From assembly GCA_965116245.1 (NCBI GenBank), contig OZ220497.1, positions 186,001 to 250,000 of the forward strand: DNA of 64,000 nt, given 5' to 3'. Shown in pieces: positions 17,484-24,817 of this stretch. Each line of letters opens with the position of its first letter. Position 1 is the first letter of the stretch. Below the pieces are notes generated by a model. That model was not told the origin of the DNA. It searched no databases and saw only the letters and a list, made by a program, of their open reading frames with translations. A program made the translations under genes and the position numbers. This DNA comes from Poriferisodalis sp965116245. Its GTDB lineage: Bacteria; Actinomycetota; Acidimicrobiia; Acidimicrobiales; Poriferisodalaceae.

Positions 17484-18599
17484 TCAAGCGTCTCCCGGAG
17501 TCGCGCTGGTTGAACTAAGCGCTTCGGTGTCAGCGCCAGCAACCTCACCAGCGGGCGCTTGTCGTTCGTCTTGGGACTGTTCTTGAGGCTGTTGTGCCTC
17601 GGCTGTTGGCTCCTGAGACTTTGGCTCCTGAGATGCTGGCTCCTGAGACGTTGGGCTGTCGGCACCGATTTGGGTGCTGGGATCAACAGTTGCTGTAGCG
17701 GTGTGTGCAGGCTGCGTTTCGGCCGCCGACCGCATGTCAGGAACGGTGGCCGCTGCGGCAGCTTTCTTGGCCTGTTCAGCCGCTATCCGAGCCTCCCTAG
17801 CAGCAGCTTCGGCCACCGCAGCTCGCTGTGCCTCAGCCTGAGTTGCGTCAATGCGCGCTTGTTCTTCGGGTGAGCGTTCTCCGGTCGGCACCGATGCAGT
17901 ACCGCTGCGTTCGGCCATGTAGCGGCCCTCCAAGGCAGCTTCGGCAATTACTCGACAGAGCAACTCGGTGGATCTGATGGCGTCGTCGTTGCCCGGGATT
18001 ACATATGTGATCGGGTCGGGATCGGAGTTTGAGTCTGCAACAGCCACGATCGGCAGCTTCAAACGGGCTGCCTCAGTGACTGCGATGTGTTCGTTGGGCG
18101 TATCAAGCACGAAAACCGCTTCGGGCAGTTTGTCCATGTTCCGGATGCCGTGCAGATTGCGCTGCAACTTAACTAGCTCACGTGTGTGTAGTAGAGCTTC
18201 TTTCTTGGGCATATTGTCGAAGTCCCCAGCGGCCTGCATACGCTCGTACTCCAACATTTTGGCGACTCGACCGCGGATCGTTCGGAAGTTCGTGAGCATC
18301 CCACCCAGCCAACGCTGGTTCACATACGGCATGCCGCACGCGTTCGCATGACGCTCAATCGGATGCTGCGCTTGACGCTTCGTGCCGACGAACAGGATGG
18401 TTCCGCCGCCTGCCACAACATCACGGACGTATGCGTAGGCATCTTCAAGCAGTCTAAGAGTCTGACGAAGGTCGATTATGTAGATGCCGTTGCGCTCGCC
18501 CCACAAAAATCGCTCCATCTTTGGATTCCAGCGACGTGTCTGATGCCCAAAATGGACACCAGCGTTTAGCAGGTCGGACATGGTCACGACTGCGGACAT
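17484..18599 (-). CDS. rpsB: 30S ribosomal protein S2 with C-terminal extension
   Basis: S2 binds late to the 30S subunit and is needed for S1 association. The first ~245 of 371 residues form normal S2 (LLNAGVHFGHQTRRWNPKM, YIIDLRQTL, FVGTKRQAQ, YVNQRWLGGMLTNF, PGNDDAIRS). The remaining ~125 residues are Ala/Gln/Glu/Pro-rich with SQEP repeats encoded by a 15-bp array at 17609-17653. The ATG at 18599 has a strong GGAGGAG ribosome site. Long S2 tails occur in actinobacteria, but this one is unusually repetitive. Confidence 0.96.
   Translation of the reverse strand: MSAVVTMSDLLNAGVHFGHQTRRWNPKMERFLWGERNGIYIIDLRQTLRLLEDAYAYVRDVVAGGGTILFVGTKRQAQHPIERHANACGMPYVNQRWLGGMLTNFRTIRGRVAKMLEYERMQAAGDFDNMPKKEALLHTRELVKLQRNLHGIRNMDKLPEAVFVLDTPNEHIAVTEAARLKLPIVAVADSNSDPDPITYVIPGNDDAIRSTELLCRVIAEAALEGRYMAERSGTASVPTGERSPEEQARIDATQAEAQRAAVAEAAAREARIAAEQAKKAAAAATVPDMRSAAETQPAHTATATVDPSTQIGADSPTSQEPASQEPKSQEPTAEAQQPQEQSQDERQAPAGEVAGADTEALSSTSATPGDA
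17609..17653. repeat. 15-bp tandem repeat x3 in rpsB tail
   Basis: Units at 17609, 17624 and 17639 share GGCTCCTGAGA and differ in the last bases. They encode the Ser/Thr-Gln-Glu-Pro pentapeptide run in the S2 extension and keep the frame. Confidence 0.85.
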
Positions 18600-18609
18600 A
18601 CATGCTCCT

Positions 18610-18669
18610 CCCCATGGTTCGAAACTCTGCACCGAGGACGACGCCGCTATTGCAGCAGCGACCATGGGG
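18610..18669 (-). promoter_or_regulatory. Possible rpsB leader fold masking the ribosome site
   Basis: CCCCATGG (18662-18669 on the transcribed strand) is the exact complement of CCATGGGG (18610-18617). The latter runs directly into the GGAGGAG ribosome site of rpsB. Pairing would close a ~44-base loop and partly hide the site. S2 autoregulation through the rpsB leader is known in bacteria, but the fold here is inferred. Confidence 0.35.
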
Positions 18670-18714
18670 TCGCCCCGGCTGTTCAGCCAATACCTACCGC
18701 ACTCCAGCGTTAGC

Positions 18715-18758
18715 GAGACCCGAACTTCGACAACCTAGATTCCCTAAAGTTGGGTCTC
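18715..18758 (-). terminator. Hairpin at the end of the LytM-like gene, before rpsB
   Basis: GAGACCC and GGGTCTC pair perfectly, extended by a five-base AACTT/AAGTT helix after a single-base bulge, with a loop of about 19 bases. It overlaps the stop codon of the LytM-like gene. There is no clear U-tract, so it may be a weak terminator, a processing site, or the first part of the rpsB leader. Confidence 0.4.
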
Positions 18759-19317
18759 AGAACACTGCTGTGCCAGCGGCGGATTGTAACCAGCGCAGTT
18801 GCAGCCGATACACAGGCAGCGAAGTCGGGACGAGTCGAACGCGCTCGCGAACAGGCGAAGAGTTAGTTTGACGGGCTCGGCCGAAGATGAGGGCCGGATC
18901 TAGATAGGTGTCACCTCGGCGCACGCCTACATGCAATCGGCTATCGGTCGTGCCGAGGCTTTGCCCCTGACGCACCCTGTCACCTCGGCGCACGCTCATG
19001 GAAGCAACCCCGGAGTAAGAGACGCGCAATCCGTCGGGATGCGTCACGGTGACGTGCAAGCGCCCGCCAACAGGTCCAGCGAAGCTAACGACGCCGCGCT
19101 CCGCAGCCCAAAATGCCGAGCCCGGTTGAGTCGCAAACTCCAAGCCGCGATTGCCAGAGCCCCAGCGCTTTGCTGGCGGTCGGAACGGATCCACCACCGT
19201 GCCCTGTACCGGCCATATGTAGTTGACTTCTGGGTTGAGTTCTGGATCAGTTCGCTCAGGCAACACCTGCGCCGCGACCGGACTACTTTCAGCAGCGAGC
19301 ACCGCAACTAGAGCCAC
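18757..19317 (-). CDS. Degenerate LytM/M23-like secreted protein, start uncertain
   Basis: The product resembles the LytM (peptidase M23) fold, with a secretion-type hydrophobic segment ending SSPVAAQ, then NYIWPVQGTVVDPF, GNRGLEFATQPG, GVVSFAGPVGGRLHVTVTHPDG and RLHVGVRRGDTYLDPALIF. The zinc ligands of active M23 enzymes are mostly replaced: HxxxD reads NRGLE, and the first His of HxH is Arg. A regulatory or binding role is more likely than hydrolysis. The GTG at 19317 is the first canonical start downstream of xerC. It would cut into the signal-peptide-like segment, whose arginine-containing start (RLATRLATAG) lies further upstream in the same open frame. xerC-lytM-rpsB synteny matches mycobacteria. 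Confidence 0.75.
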   Translation of the reverse strand: MALVAVLAAESSPVAAQVLPERTDPELNPEVNYIWPVQGTVVDPFRPPAKRWGSGNRGLEFATQPGSAFWAAERGVVSFAGPVGGRLHVTVTHPDGLRVSYSGVASMSVRRGDRVRQGQSLGTTDSRLHVGVRRGDTYLDPALIFGRARQTNSSPVRERVRLVPTSLPVYRLQLRWLQSAAGTAVF

Positions 19318-19361
19318 CGAGAATGTGGCTGCCCACGCCCCTGCAGTCGCTAAGCGTGTCG

Positions 19362-20318
19362 CTAGGCGCGCGGATGCGCCGACTCGTACACCGCTTTTAG
19401 ACGCTCCTTGCTTACGCGGGTGTAGATCTGCGTCGTCTCGAGCCGTTGGTGACCAAGCAACTCTTGTACTACGCGCAAATCTGCACCGCCATCGAGCAGA
19501 TGTGTGGCATAGGTGTGTCGCAGCGCGTGGGGATGTGTTGGCTTGGCCGCATAGCGATCCAGAATCCTGTACACGTCTCGCGCGCCGAGGCGGTTGCCGC
19601 GCAGGTTCACGACCAATGCCACCGGATCTCGGCCTGACGGCTCGCGCAGGCTCTGAGCGTCGAACTCGTCGCTGCCACCAGACCGCCACGCTGCGAGCAA
19701 CGCCACCGACGGCTCGCTGAGCGGGACCCGACGAGGCTTGGCGCCCTTGCCGATTACCTCTACGTGTTGGTCTGCTGCCCTTGACGAAGTGCGGTTGAGT
19801 TGGCATAGCTCTGCGACCCGCAGTCCGCTGCCATACAGCAATTCGAGTACCAAGCGGTCGCGCAACTCGGTTGGATCTTTGGGCACTGTGCCGTCGCCGA
19901 GCATCTCGGCCATCTCCGATGCTCCCAAGACGCGCGGCAAGCGGCCTGTGCCTGTAGGCGCAGTGAGTCCCAGCGTCGGGTCGGCCTCGATGACGCCGTG
20001 CTGCGCCAGCCAGCCGAAGTAGCGTCTCAGCGAAGACGCCTTGCGAGCCACCGAACGTCGCGACAGTCCGCGCACCGACAAGAACGCGACGTAGCGCCTT
20101 AGCCAGCGTCGATCCACTTCGCCGGGTGCAGCGAGCCCAGCGCGGTTTGCCCATTCGGCAAACTGGCTTAGATCGGAGCCATAGGCACGCTTGGTGGACG
20201 CCGAGGCTGCTGTGAGCGACACAAGGAAATCGGATACTCGCCACACCGGCGGCACCAAGGCCACCGCAACCACGGTACCGCGCTGTGCCCATTGAGCCGC
20301 GCCCCATTGAGCTGGCAT
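19362..20318 (-). CDS. xerC: Tyrosine recombinase XerC-like
   Basis: Xer recombinases resolve chromosome dimers at dif together with FtsK. The product has the N-terminal SAM-like core-binding domain (SASTKRAYGSDLSQFAEWANRAG) and the catalytic set: Arg in LLYGSGLRVAELC, Lys in GKGAKPRRVPL, HALRHTYATHLLDGG, and the final GHQRLETTQIYTRVSKERL with the nucleophilic Tyr. The start is uncertain; the ATG at 20318 is used here, with GTG codons at about 20273 and 20264 as alternatives, since residues before VWRVSDFLVSL are not typical. dprA-xerC is a normal actinobacterial order. Confidence 0.9.
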   Translation of the reverse strand: MPAQWGAAQWAQRGTVVAVALVPPVWRVSDFLVSLTAASASTKRAYGSDLSQFAEWANRAGLAAPGEVDRRWLRRYVAFLSVRGLSRRSVARKASSLRRYFGWLAQHGVIEADPTLGLTAPTGTGRLPRVLGASEMAEMLGDGTVPKDPTELRDRLVLELLYGSGLRVAELCQLNRTSSRAADQHVEVIGKGAKPRRVPLSEPSVALLAAWRSGGSDEFDAQSLREPSGRDPVALVVNLRGNRLGARDVYRILDRYAAKPTHPHALRHTYATHLLDGGADLRVVQELLGHQRLETTQIYTRVSKERLKAVYESAHPRA

Positions 20319-20375
20319 CAGTGAGATCGCGAGCAGCGTTGCCAAGACCAGTCGCAAGTAGGCGCCGTTGTTGGT

Positions 20376-21614
20376 TCATCGGGCCTTCTCCCACCATCCG
20401 CCGGTCTCCAGCACCCAACCGGAGAGCTGCAATCGCGCCAATGCTGATGACAACCCTGCGAGCGAGACATCTACCCGCAAGATCAGTTCGTCCACCGAAC
20501 GCGGCCCGCCCATCAACTCGTCCAGAATCTGACGGTCCAGCAGATCATCGGGCAGTGCGTGCGAAATGCCCTGCGGGGTGCTATGAGCGGCGACAGGGGC
20601 ACCGCTAGTACGAGCGTCGGCGCCCAACGCCAGCAAGACATCTGACACGCCACACACTGGTGCGCACCCGTCAACGATGAGGCGGTTAGTGCCAGCCGAA
20701 GCAGCACTCGTAATCGGTCCCGGCACCGCCATCACCGGTCGATTTCGTTCCGTCGCAGCATCGACGGTGTACATAGAACCACCTGTCGGTCCCGATTCGA
20801 CCACCACTAGCACCTCGCTCAGCGCCGCCACGATGCGATTGCGAGCGGGGAAACGCCACGGCGCAGCGGGTGTGCCTAATGGATGCTCGCTGAGCAGTGA
20901 ACCGTGTTGGGCCAGGTCCGCCCATAGTGACCGGTTGGCCGCCGGGTAGACGCAGTCCAGGCCGCTGCCAACGACGCCTACTACCCGTCCACCGGCATCT
21001 AGGGCCGCTCGCTGCGCTATGCCGTCGATGCCGGTCGCTAGACCCGACACCACAGCTACACCCTCTGCTGCTAAGCCCGCTCCCAGCAGTTGCGCCACCG
21101 TTCGCCCATAGGCAGTGCAGCGTCGAGTGCCCACAATTCCCACGCGCCGCATGTCAGCGTCGATTGGCTGGCCGCGCCCGAACAGTATTGGCGGCGGTTC
21201 TGGATCGCCCTCCCACAACCTGGTTTCATCATCGCCTGGTGGTGTGTGCAGCCAGATTCCAGCCCGCTCGTGAGCGTTTAGCCGGTCTTCGCCCGCTGCC
21301 TTGCCGTTTGCTGCGGCCCGTTGAAACTCGCTGGCCAGGTGGTTGCGCCAAGTAGTGATCAGCGATTCGTTCACGCCACTACAAGCGCTTAGGGCCGCTA
21401 GCAGCCTCGCCTGGCCTGAACGCAGAGCCTCAACGGCTTCAACTCCCGCGCGACCTTCAAGCAATACTCGAATGCGAGCAGGTCCCATTTGAGGCAGCGA
21501 GCACAACACAACCAGCGATCTAAGTTCTGCACGCTCTGATTCACGCCATTGTCCGGCTTCACGCCGTTGTGCGGCCGCCGCAGCACCTAGGGCTTCGGCT
21601 GCTACGCGCTTCAC
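20376..21614 (-). CDS. dprA: DNA-processing protein DprA (Smf)
   Basis: DprA loads RecA on incoming single-stranded DNA in transformation and is widespread even in bacteria not known to be competent. The 412-residue protein has the Rossmann core VGIVGTRRCTAYGR, VVSGLATGIDGIAQRAAL, VGSGLDCVYPAANRSLW, FPARNRIVAALSEVLVVVESG and SGGSM-like GPTGGSMYTVD. A C-terminal winged helix follows (DELMGGPRSVDELILRVDVSL). Its ATG overlaps the comM stop by four bases (ATGA). The comM-dprA pair is the common arrangement. Confidence 0.95.
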   Translation of the reverse strand: MKRVAAEALGAAAAAQRREAGQWRESERAELRSLVVLCSLPQMGPARIRVLLEGRAGVEAVEALRSGQARLLAALSACSGVNESLITTWRNHLASEFQRAAANGKAAGEDRLNAHERAGIWLHTPPGDDETRLWEGDPEPPPILFGRGQPIDADMRRVGIVGTRRCTAYGRTVAQLLGAGLAAEGVAVVSGLATGIDGIAQRAALDAGGRVVGVVGSGLDCVYPAANRSLWADLAQHGSLLSEHPLGTPAAPWRFPARNRIVAALSEVLVVVESGPTGGSMYTVDAATERNRPVMAVPGPITSAASAGTNRLIVDGCAPVCGVSDVLLALGADARTSGAPVAAHSTPQGISHALPDDLLDRQILDELMGGPRSVDELILRVDVSLAGLSSALARLQLSGWVLETGGWWEKAR

Positions 21615-23128
21615 GAAACCATGGCTGGTGCCTGCAGGGCACCAACGGAAGCTCGAAGCGCTAGCGCCTCGTGCAAGCGTTCTGCGTCAACTGTCTCATC
21701 GTCTCCATCTAGGTCACACAGCGTCAAGGCAACGCAACGGATGCGGTGAAGTCCGCGTCCGCTCAACAGGCCCGCCTTCAAGCGTGCGCGTAACTCGCGA
21801 CGAGCGTTCGTAGTTATGGGTGCGTGGCGTTCGATTTGGCTTGGCAGCAGTTCCGCATTGGTCGCCACGCCACGGGCGACGGCCCGGGCGCGGGCCCTAG
21901 CGACACGCTCGGCAACCGGCTCAGTTGCTTCACCTCGAACGCCGCCGAGCAACTGATCAGCATCGGGACGCTGAACTTGGATGCGCAAGTCAAAGCGGTC
22001 CAGCAGAGGACCCGACAGTCGGCGCATGTACCGCTGGCGAACGTTGTCGGAACACCGGCAAGCATCGGGCCGAGCAGCGTTGCCGCACGGACACGGATTC
22101 ATGGCAGCAACGAGTAGGAAACGAGCGGGAAAGGTGCAGGACCCCGAGGCGCGGCTTACTCGCACAACTCCCTCCTCAAGCGGTTGGCGCATGGCATCCA
22201 GCACGCTGGGCGCGAACTCGCCCAACTCGTCAAGAAACAGCACTCCTCGATGCGCAAGCGAGACCTCTCCGGGCCGAACAGCAGAGGTGCCTCCGCCTAT
22301 CAGCGCGGCCGACGTGGCGGTGTGGTGAGGGCTGCGGAAAGCGGGGCGGGTCGTCAAACCTGTCGGTAACGGCAAACCGGCAGCCGATTGCACCCGCGTG
22401 GCTTCCAACGCGAAGTGGCGGCTCAGTTCGGGCAGCAGGCCCACCAAACGGCGGGCCAACATCGTCTTTCCTGCTCCAGGCGGCCCCAGCATCAGCATGT
22501 GATGACCGCCCGCCGCAGCTACTTCGACCGCTCGGCGAGCGAGTGGCTGTCCTATGACATCACCCAAGTCGGGAATAGCTGGCGGCGGCGGCCGTGGCGG
22601 AACGCGCGGCGGAGCTGGCCATGAAGCGCGACCTGCGAGCACTGAGGCCAACTCACCCAGCGTCTTGATGGCGTGGACCTCCCTTGGTTCGGCGGCGAGC
22701 GCGACGTGGTACGCCTCGGCCGCAACTACAACGGCACAATCTCGCAGCGCGTCGGTCAGCGGCAGCACACCGGCTGTGGCTCTGACAGTTCCATCCAGAC
22801 TGAGTTCGCCTAGGAAAGCGAGGCCTCGCAACGACTCCACAGGCACCTGCTCGTTGACCGCGAGAACGGCTGCGGCTATGGCCAGGTCCAGGACTGCCCC
22901 ACCCTTTCGCAGACCTGACGGCGCCAGGTTGACCGTGACACGACTATCGGGCCAAGTGAGGCCCGATGAGAGCAGTGCAGCCCGCACTCGGTCCCGGGCT
23001 TCGCGACACGCCGCATCGGGCAGCCCAACGATTGTGAAGGAAGGTAGGCCGTTCGACGTATGCACCTCAACGGTGACAACATGACCGTCGACGCCAACGA
23101 GCGTCGCGGCTGTAGCGGTGGCCAGCAT
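21611..23128 (-). CDS. comM: YifB/ComM family Mg-chelatase-like AAA ATPase
   Basis: ComM is a hexameric helicase that promotes branch migration during natural transformation. The 505-residue protein has the N-terminal lid (VDGHVVTVEVHTSNGLPSFTIVGLPD, VTVNLAPSGLRKGG), Walker A GPPGAGKTMLARRL near residue 215, RSPHHTATSAALIGGG, Walker B FLDELGEF, and the zinc-like cysteines in NPCPCGN. The ATG at 23128 has GGAGA upstream. The gene is followed by overlapping dprA. Its 5' side is the longest gene-free stretch in the window. Confidence 0.95.
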   Translation of the reverse strand: MLATATAATLVGVDGHVVTVEVHTSNGLPSFTIVGLPDAACREARDRVRAALLSSGLTWPDSRVTVNLAPSGLRKGGAVLDLAIAAAVLAVNEQVPVESLRGLAFLGELSLDGTVRATAGVLPLTDALRDCAVVVAAEAYHVALAAEPREVHAIKTLGELASVLAGRASWPAPPRVPPRPPPPAIPDLGDVIGQPLARRAVEVAAAGGHHMLMLGPPGAGKTMLARRLVGLLPELSRHFALEATRVQSAAGLPLPTGLTTRPAFRSPHHTATSAALIGGGTSAVRPGEVSLAHRGVLFLDELGEFAPSVLDAMRQPLEEGVVRVSRASGSCTFPARFLLVAAMNPCPCGNAARPDACRCSDNVRQRYMRRLSGPLLDRFDLRIQVQRPDADQLLGGVRGEATEPVAERVARARARAVARGVATNAELLPSQIERHAPITTNARRELRARLKAGLLSGRGLHRIRCVALTLCDLDGDDETVDAERLHEALALRASVGALQAPAMVS

Positions 23129-23465
23129 GAGTCTCCTCTCGCGTTTCGTGCCGGGCAAATCGCTGCGCGAAGTTGCCTGGCGAATAAGAGGAAGCCCGCC
23201 CAGTTGGGGCCACGATCAGCAGAGTCAGCAGACCAGCGGAATCAACGGTGTGGCGCAATAGCCCGCTGGCTCGCAGAACTTAGAACGCAACCTAGGTCAC
23301 AGCAGCACTGCCTCGAAAACGCTTTTTTCCGCCACTGCGACCAATACATCGACGCAGACTCCGTCAAGTCCGACGACTCCGGCAGACCGACGATTCCGCC
23401 AGACCGACGACTCCGGCTGATTCGAGTGTGACGTTGCTGAAGCAGCGTGACACAGTGTTCAGATT

Positions 23466-23575
23466 AAGTCGCGGTTCAGCTTGAGTCGCGGTTCAGCTTG
23501 AGTCGCGGTTCAGCTTGAGTCGCGGTTCAGCTTGAGTCGCGGTTGGGCTCGAGTCGCGGTTGGGCTCGAGTCGCG
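23466..23575. repeat. 17-bp tandem repeat, six copies plus a partial
   Basis: Four copies of GAGTCGCGGTTCAGCTT (the first begins AAG) at 23466, 23483, 23500 and 23517 are followed by two copies of GAGTCGCGGTTGGGCTC at 23534 and 23551, and a partial GAGTCGCG. The array ends four bases before the candidate -10 box of the 37-residue ORF. There are no spacers, so it is not a CRISPR. Confidence 0.92.
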
Positions 23576-23578
23576 ACC

Positions 23579-23584
23579 GACAAT
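23579..23584 (+). promoter_or_regulatory. Candidate -10 box for a leaderless transcript
   Basis: GACAAT lies six bases before the ATG at 23591, and the ATG has no Shine-Dalgarno sequence. Spacing and pattern match the candidates before rsmD (39134), the helicase (47978) and the zinc-binding protein (51729). Confidence 0.35.
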
Positions 23585-23590
23585 AATGCG

Positions 23591-23704
23591 ATGGTGGGCT
23601 ACAACCCGTATCGCAACCACCGCGCCACGAGAATTGATTACCTACTGGTGGCTGCCGCAGCAACGGTGACAATCGTTCTGTTGGCTTGGGCCTTACTGGG
23701 TTGA
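23591..23704 (+). CDS. 37-residue single-pass membrane peptide
   Basis: The frame encodes a basic, aromatic N terminus (MVGYNPYRNHRATRIDYL) followed by a hydrophobic helix of about 20 residues rich in Ala/Val/Leu ending WALLG. This is a plausible N-in tail-anchored or single-pass peptide. It is eight bases upstream of the zinc-finger gene at 23713 and probably co-transcribed with it. Small membrane peptides with an NPYR-like start and a similar helix seem familiar to me from Acidimicrobiia, but I cannot confirm a family. The function is unknown. The leaderless-type promoter signature before the ATG supports translation. Confidence 0.55.
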   Translation: MVGYNPYRNHRATRIDYLLVAAAATVTIVLLAWALLG

Positions 23705-23712
23705 GGGCGGCG

Positions 23713-23922
23713 ATGCGCAAGCTGGTCCCAACACCTGGCTTTGAAGTCCGAGCCATGCAGCCATACCAGGCCACCAAGCAGTACGTCTGCGGCGGCTGCG
23801 GCAACACCATCCCCAGCGGTGTCGGCCACGTAGTGGCAGTGCCGGTTGATGCACCCGATTTGCGGCGCCACTGGCATTGGGGCTGTTGGCAGGTTAGAGA
23901 CCGCCGACGACCGGTCGGATGA
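23713..23922 (+). CDS. Small zinc-finger-like protein (CxxC...HWHxxC)
   Basis: The 69-residue product has the putative metal site YVCGGCGNTIPSGVGHVV followed by HWHWGCW, a set of Cys and His residues seen in a small actinobacterial family often labelled 'ATP/GTP-binding protein' without experimental basis. The ATG at 23713 has a weak GAGGG upstream. It is one of only two plus-strand genes in the first 39 kb and follows the 37-residue membrane ORF. Its role is unknown; metal binding is inferred from the residues. Confidence 0.75.
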   Translation: MRKLVPTPGFEVRAMQPYQATKQYVCGGCGNTIPSGVGHVVAVPVDAPDLRRHWHWGCWQVRDRRRPVG

Positions 23923-23953
23923 GCATCACAGCGGGCCCAGCATGCATCGCGTG

Positions 23954-24298
23954 CTAGAAGACGCCGTGACGGACGGCTAGGTCGCCACCGGTCACGGCTG
24001 CTGCATCAAAGCGGATTGACCCGCGCCAGCCGCCGTGCTGGCGAACATAATGTGCTGCCAGTCGCCGAACTTGCTGCTGCTTGACGGCGGTGATTGCCTC
24101 AAATCCGGTGCCGTAACGGTCGCTGGAACGAGTCTTGACCTCACAGAACACCAACTGCGCACCGTCAGTCACCACAAGGTCCAGTTCACCCTGCGAGCAT
24201 CGCCAGTTGCGGTCCAGCACGCGGTAACCGCGCTCGCTGTACCACGCTTCCACTAGGTCCTCGCCTTGTTTGCCCAGTTCTTGACGCCAACTGGTCAT
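23954..24298 (-). CDS. YraN/UPF0102 family putative endonuclease
   Basis: The 114-residue protein has the UPF0102 signature, a Holliday-junction-resolvase-like nuclease fold: LGKQGEDLVEAWYSERGYRVLDRNWRCSQGELDLV, LVFCEVKTRSSDRYG, then ITAVKQQQVRRLAAHYV. The likely catalytic residues are the Asp in GELDLV and Glu/Lys in CEVKTR. The family sits near comM and dprA in many bacteria, as here, but its biological role is not settled. It starts 35 bases after rplS; lepB and rnhB, often found in this interval, are absent. Confidence 0.92.
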   Translation of the reverse strand: MTSWRQELGKQGEDLVEAWYSERGYRVLDRNWRCSQGELDLVVTDGAQLVFCEVKTRSSDRYGTGFEAITAVKQQQVRRLAAHYVRQHGGWRGSIRFDAAAVTGGDLAVRHGVF

Positions 24299-24333
24299 GC
24301 GCGTTCCGCCCGGCCCACGCGCGCAGCGCTCGG

Positions 24334-24678
24334 CTAGTAGCGCTTCTCGCGAATTCGCGCTGCCTTGCCGACTCTATCGCGCAGGTAATACAGCTTCGCT
24401 CTGCGCACATCGCCGATTGCCACACGCTCAATCTTCGCGATCGTTGGGGCGTGCAGCGGGAACGTCCGCTCAACGCCTACCCCAAAGCTGAGCTTACGAA
24501 CAGTGAATGACGCTCGAAGCCCCGTCGACTGCCGCGCGATCACGTAGCCCTCAAACACCTGAGTGCGCTCACGGTTGCCCTCCACGACGCGCACGTGAAC
24601 GCGCACCGTGTCTCCTGGGCCAAAGTCGGGATGATCATCTCGAAGACGAGGCTGTTCGACGAGATCGGTACTACCCAT
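24334..24678 (-). CDS. rplS: 50S ribosomal protein L19
   Basis: L19 lies at the 30S-50S interface. The 114-residue product has FGPGDTVRVHVRVVEGNRERTQVFEGYVIAR, GVGVERTFPLHAPTI and the C-terminal VRRAKLYYLRDRVGKAARIREKRY region in segments, all typical. The order rpsP-khpA-rimM-trmD-rplS is conserved. A gap of 139 bases separates it from trmD. It may hold an L19 leader, but no clear hairpin is seen there. Confidence 0.97.
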   Translation of the reverse strand: MGSTDLVEQPRLRDDHPDFGPGDTVRVHVRVVEGNRERTQVFEGYVIARQSTGLRASFTVRKLSFGVGVERTFPLHAPTIAKIERVAIGDVRRAKLYYLRDRVGKAARIREKRY

Positions 24679-24817
24679 GTCGATCCAACTCCCATTCTTG
24701 GCGCAACCTGTTTGCGCGACATGTTCACGCGGCCTAGTGGCGCGATGTCAAACGTCGCAGGTTAGTTGCTGATCTGCCCAATGCCGCCTTGCCGCAGCCA
24801 CAACCTACAGCTAGTGC

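Larger units (their letters stand above)
23129..23590. other. Gene-free region between comM and the 23.6 kb pair
   Basis: This 462-base stretch has no convincing coding frame on either strand. It separates comM (reading left) from the small plus-strand pair (reading right), so it should hold two divergent promoters. Its right quarter is the 17-bp tandem array at 23466-23575. A short direct repeat (GACGACTCCGGCAGACCGACGATTCCGCCAGACCGACGACTCCGG-like) is visible at 23371-23415. Apart from these I see nothing definite. Confidence 0.7.

Noticed and set aside
19400..20418. Upstream extension of the LytM-like frame through xerC
   Set aside because: The open frame is Arg-rich without domain features and overlaps the intact xerC coding sequence, so it is not taken as part of the protein, although the real start remains unresolved.
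23466..23575. Possible CRISPR array
   Set aside because: The units are adjacent with no unique spacers and no cas genes are present; it is a simple tandem repeat.
23493..23810. Minus-strand open frame of about 105 codons
   Set aside because: It is formed by the tandem array and the opposite strand of the 37-residue and zinc-finger genes, and has no family features.
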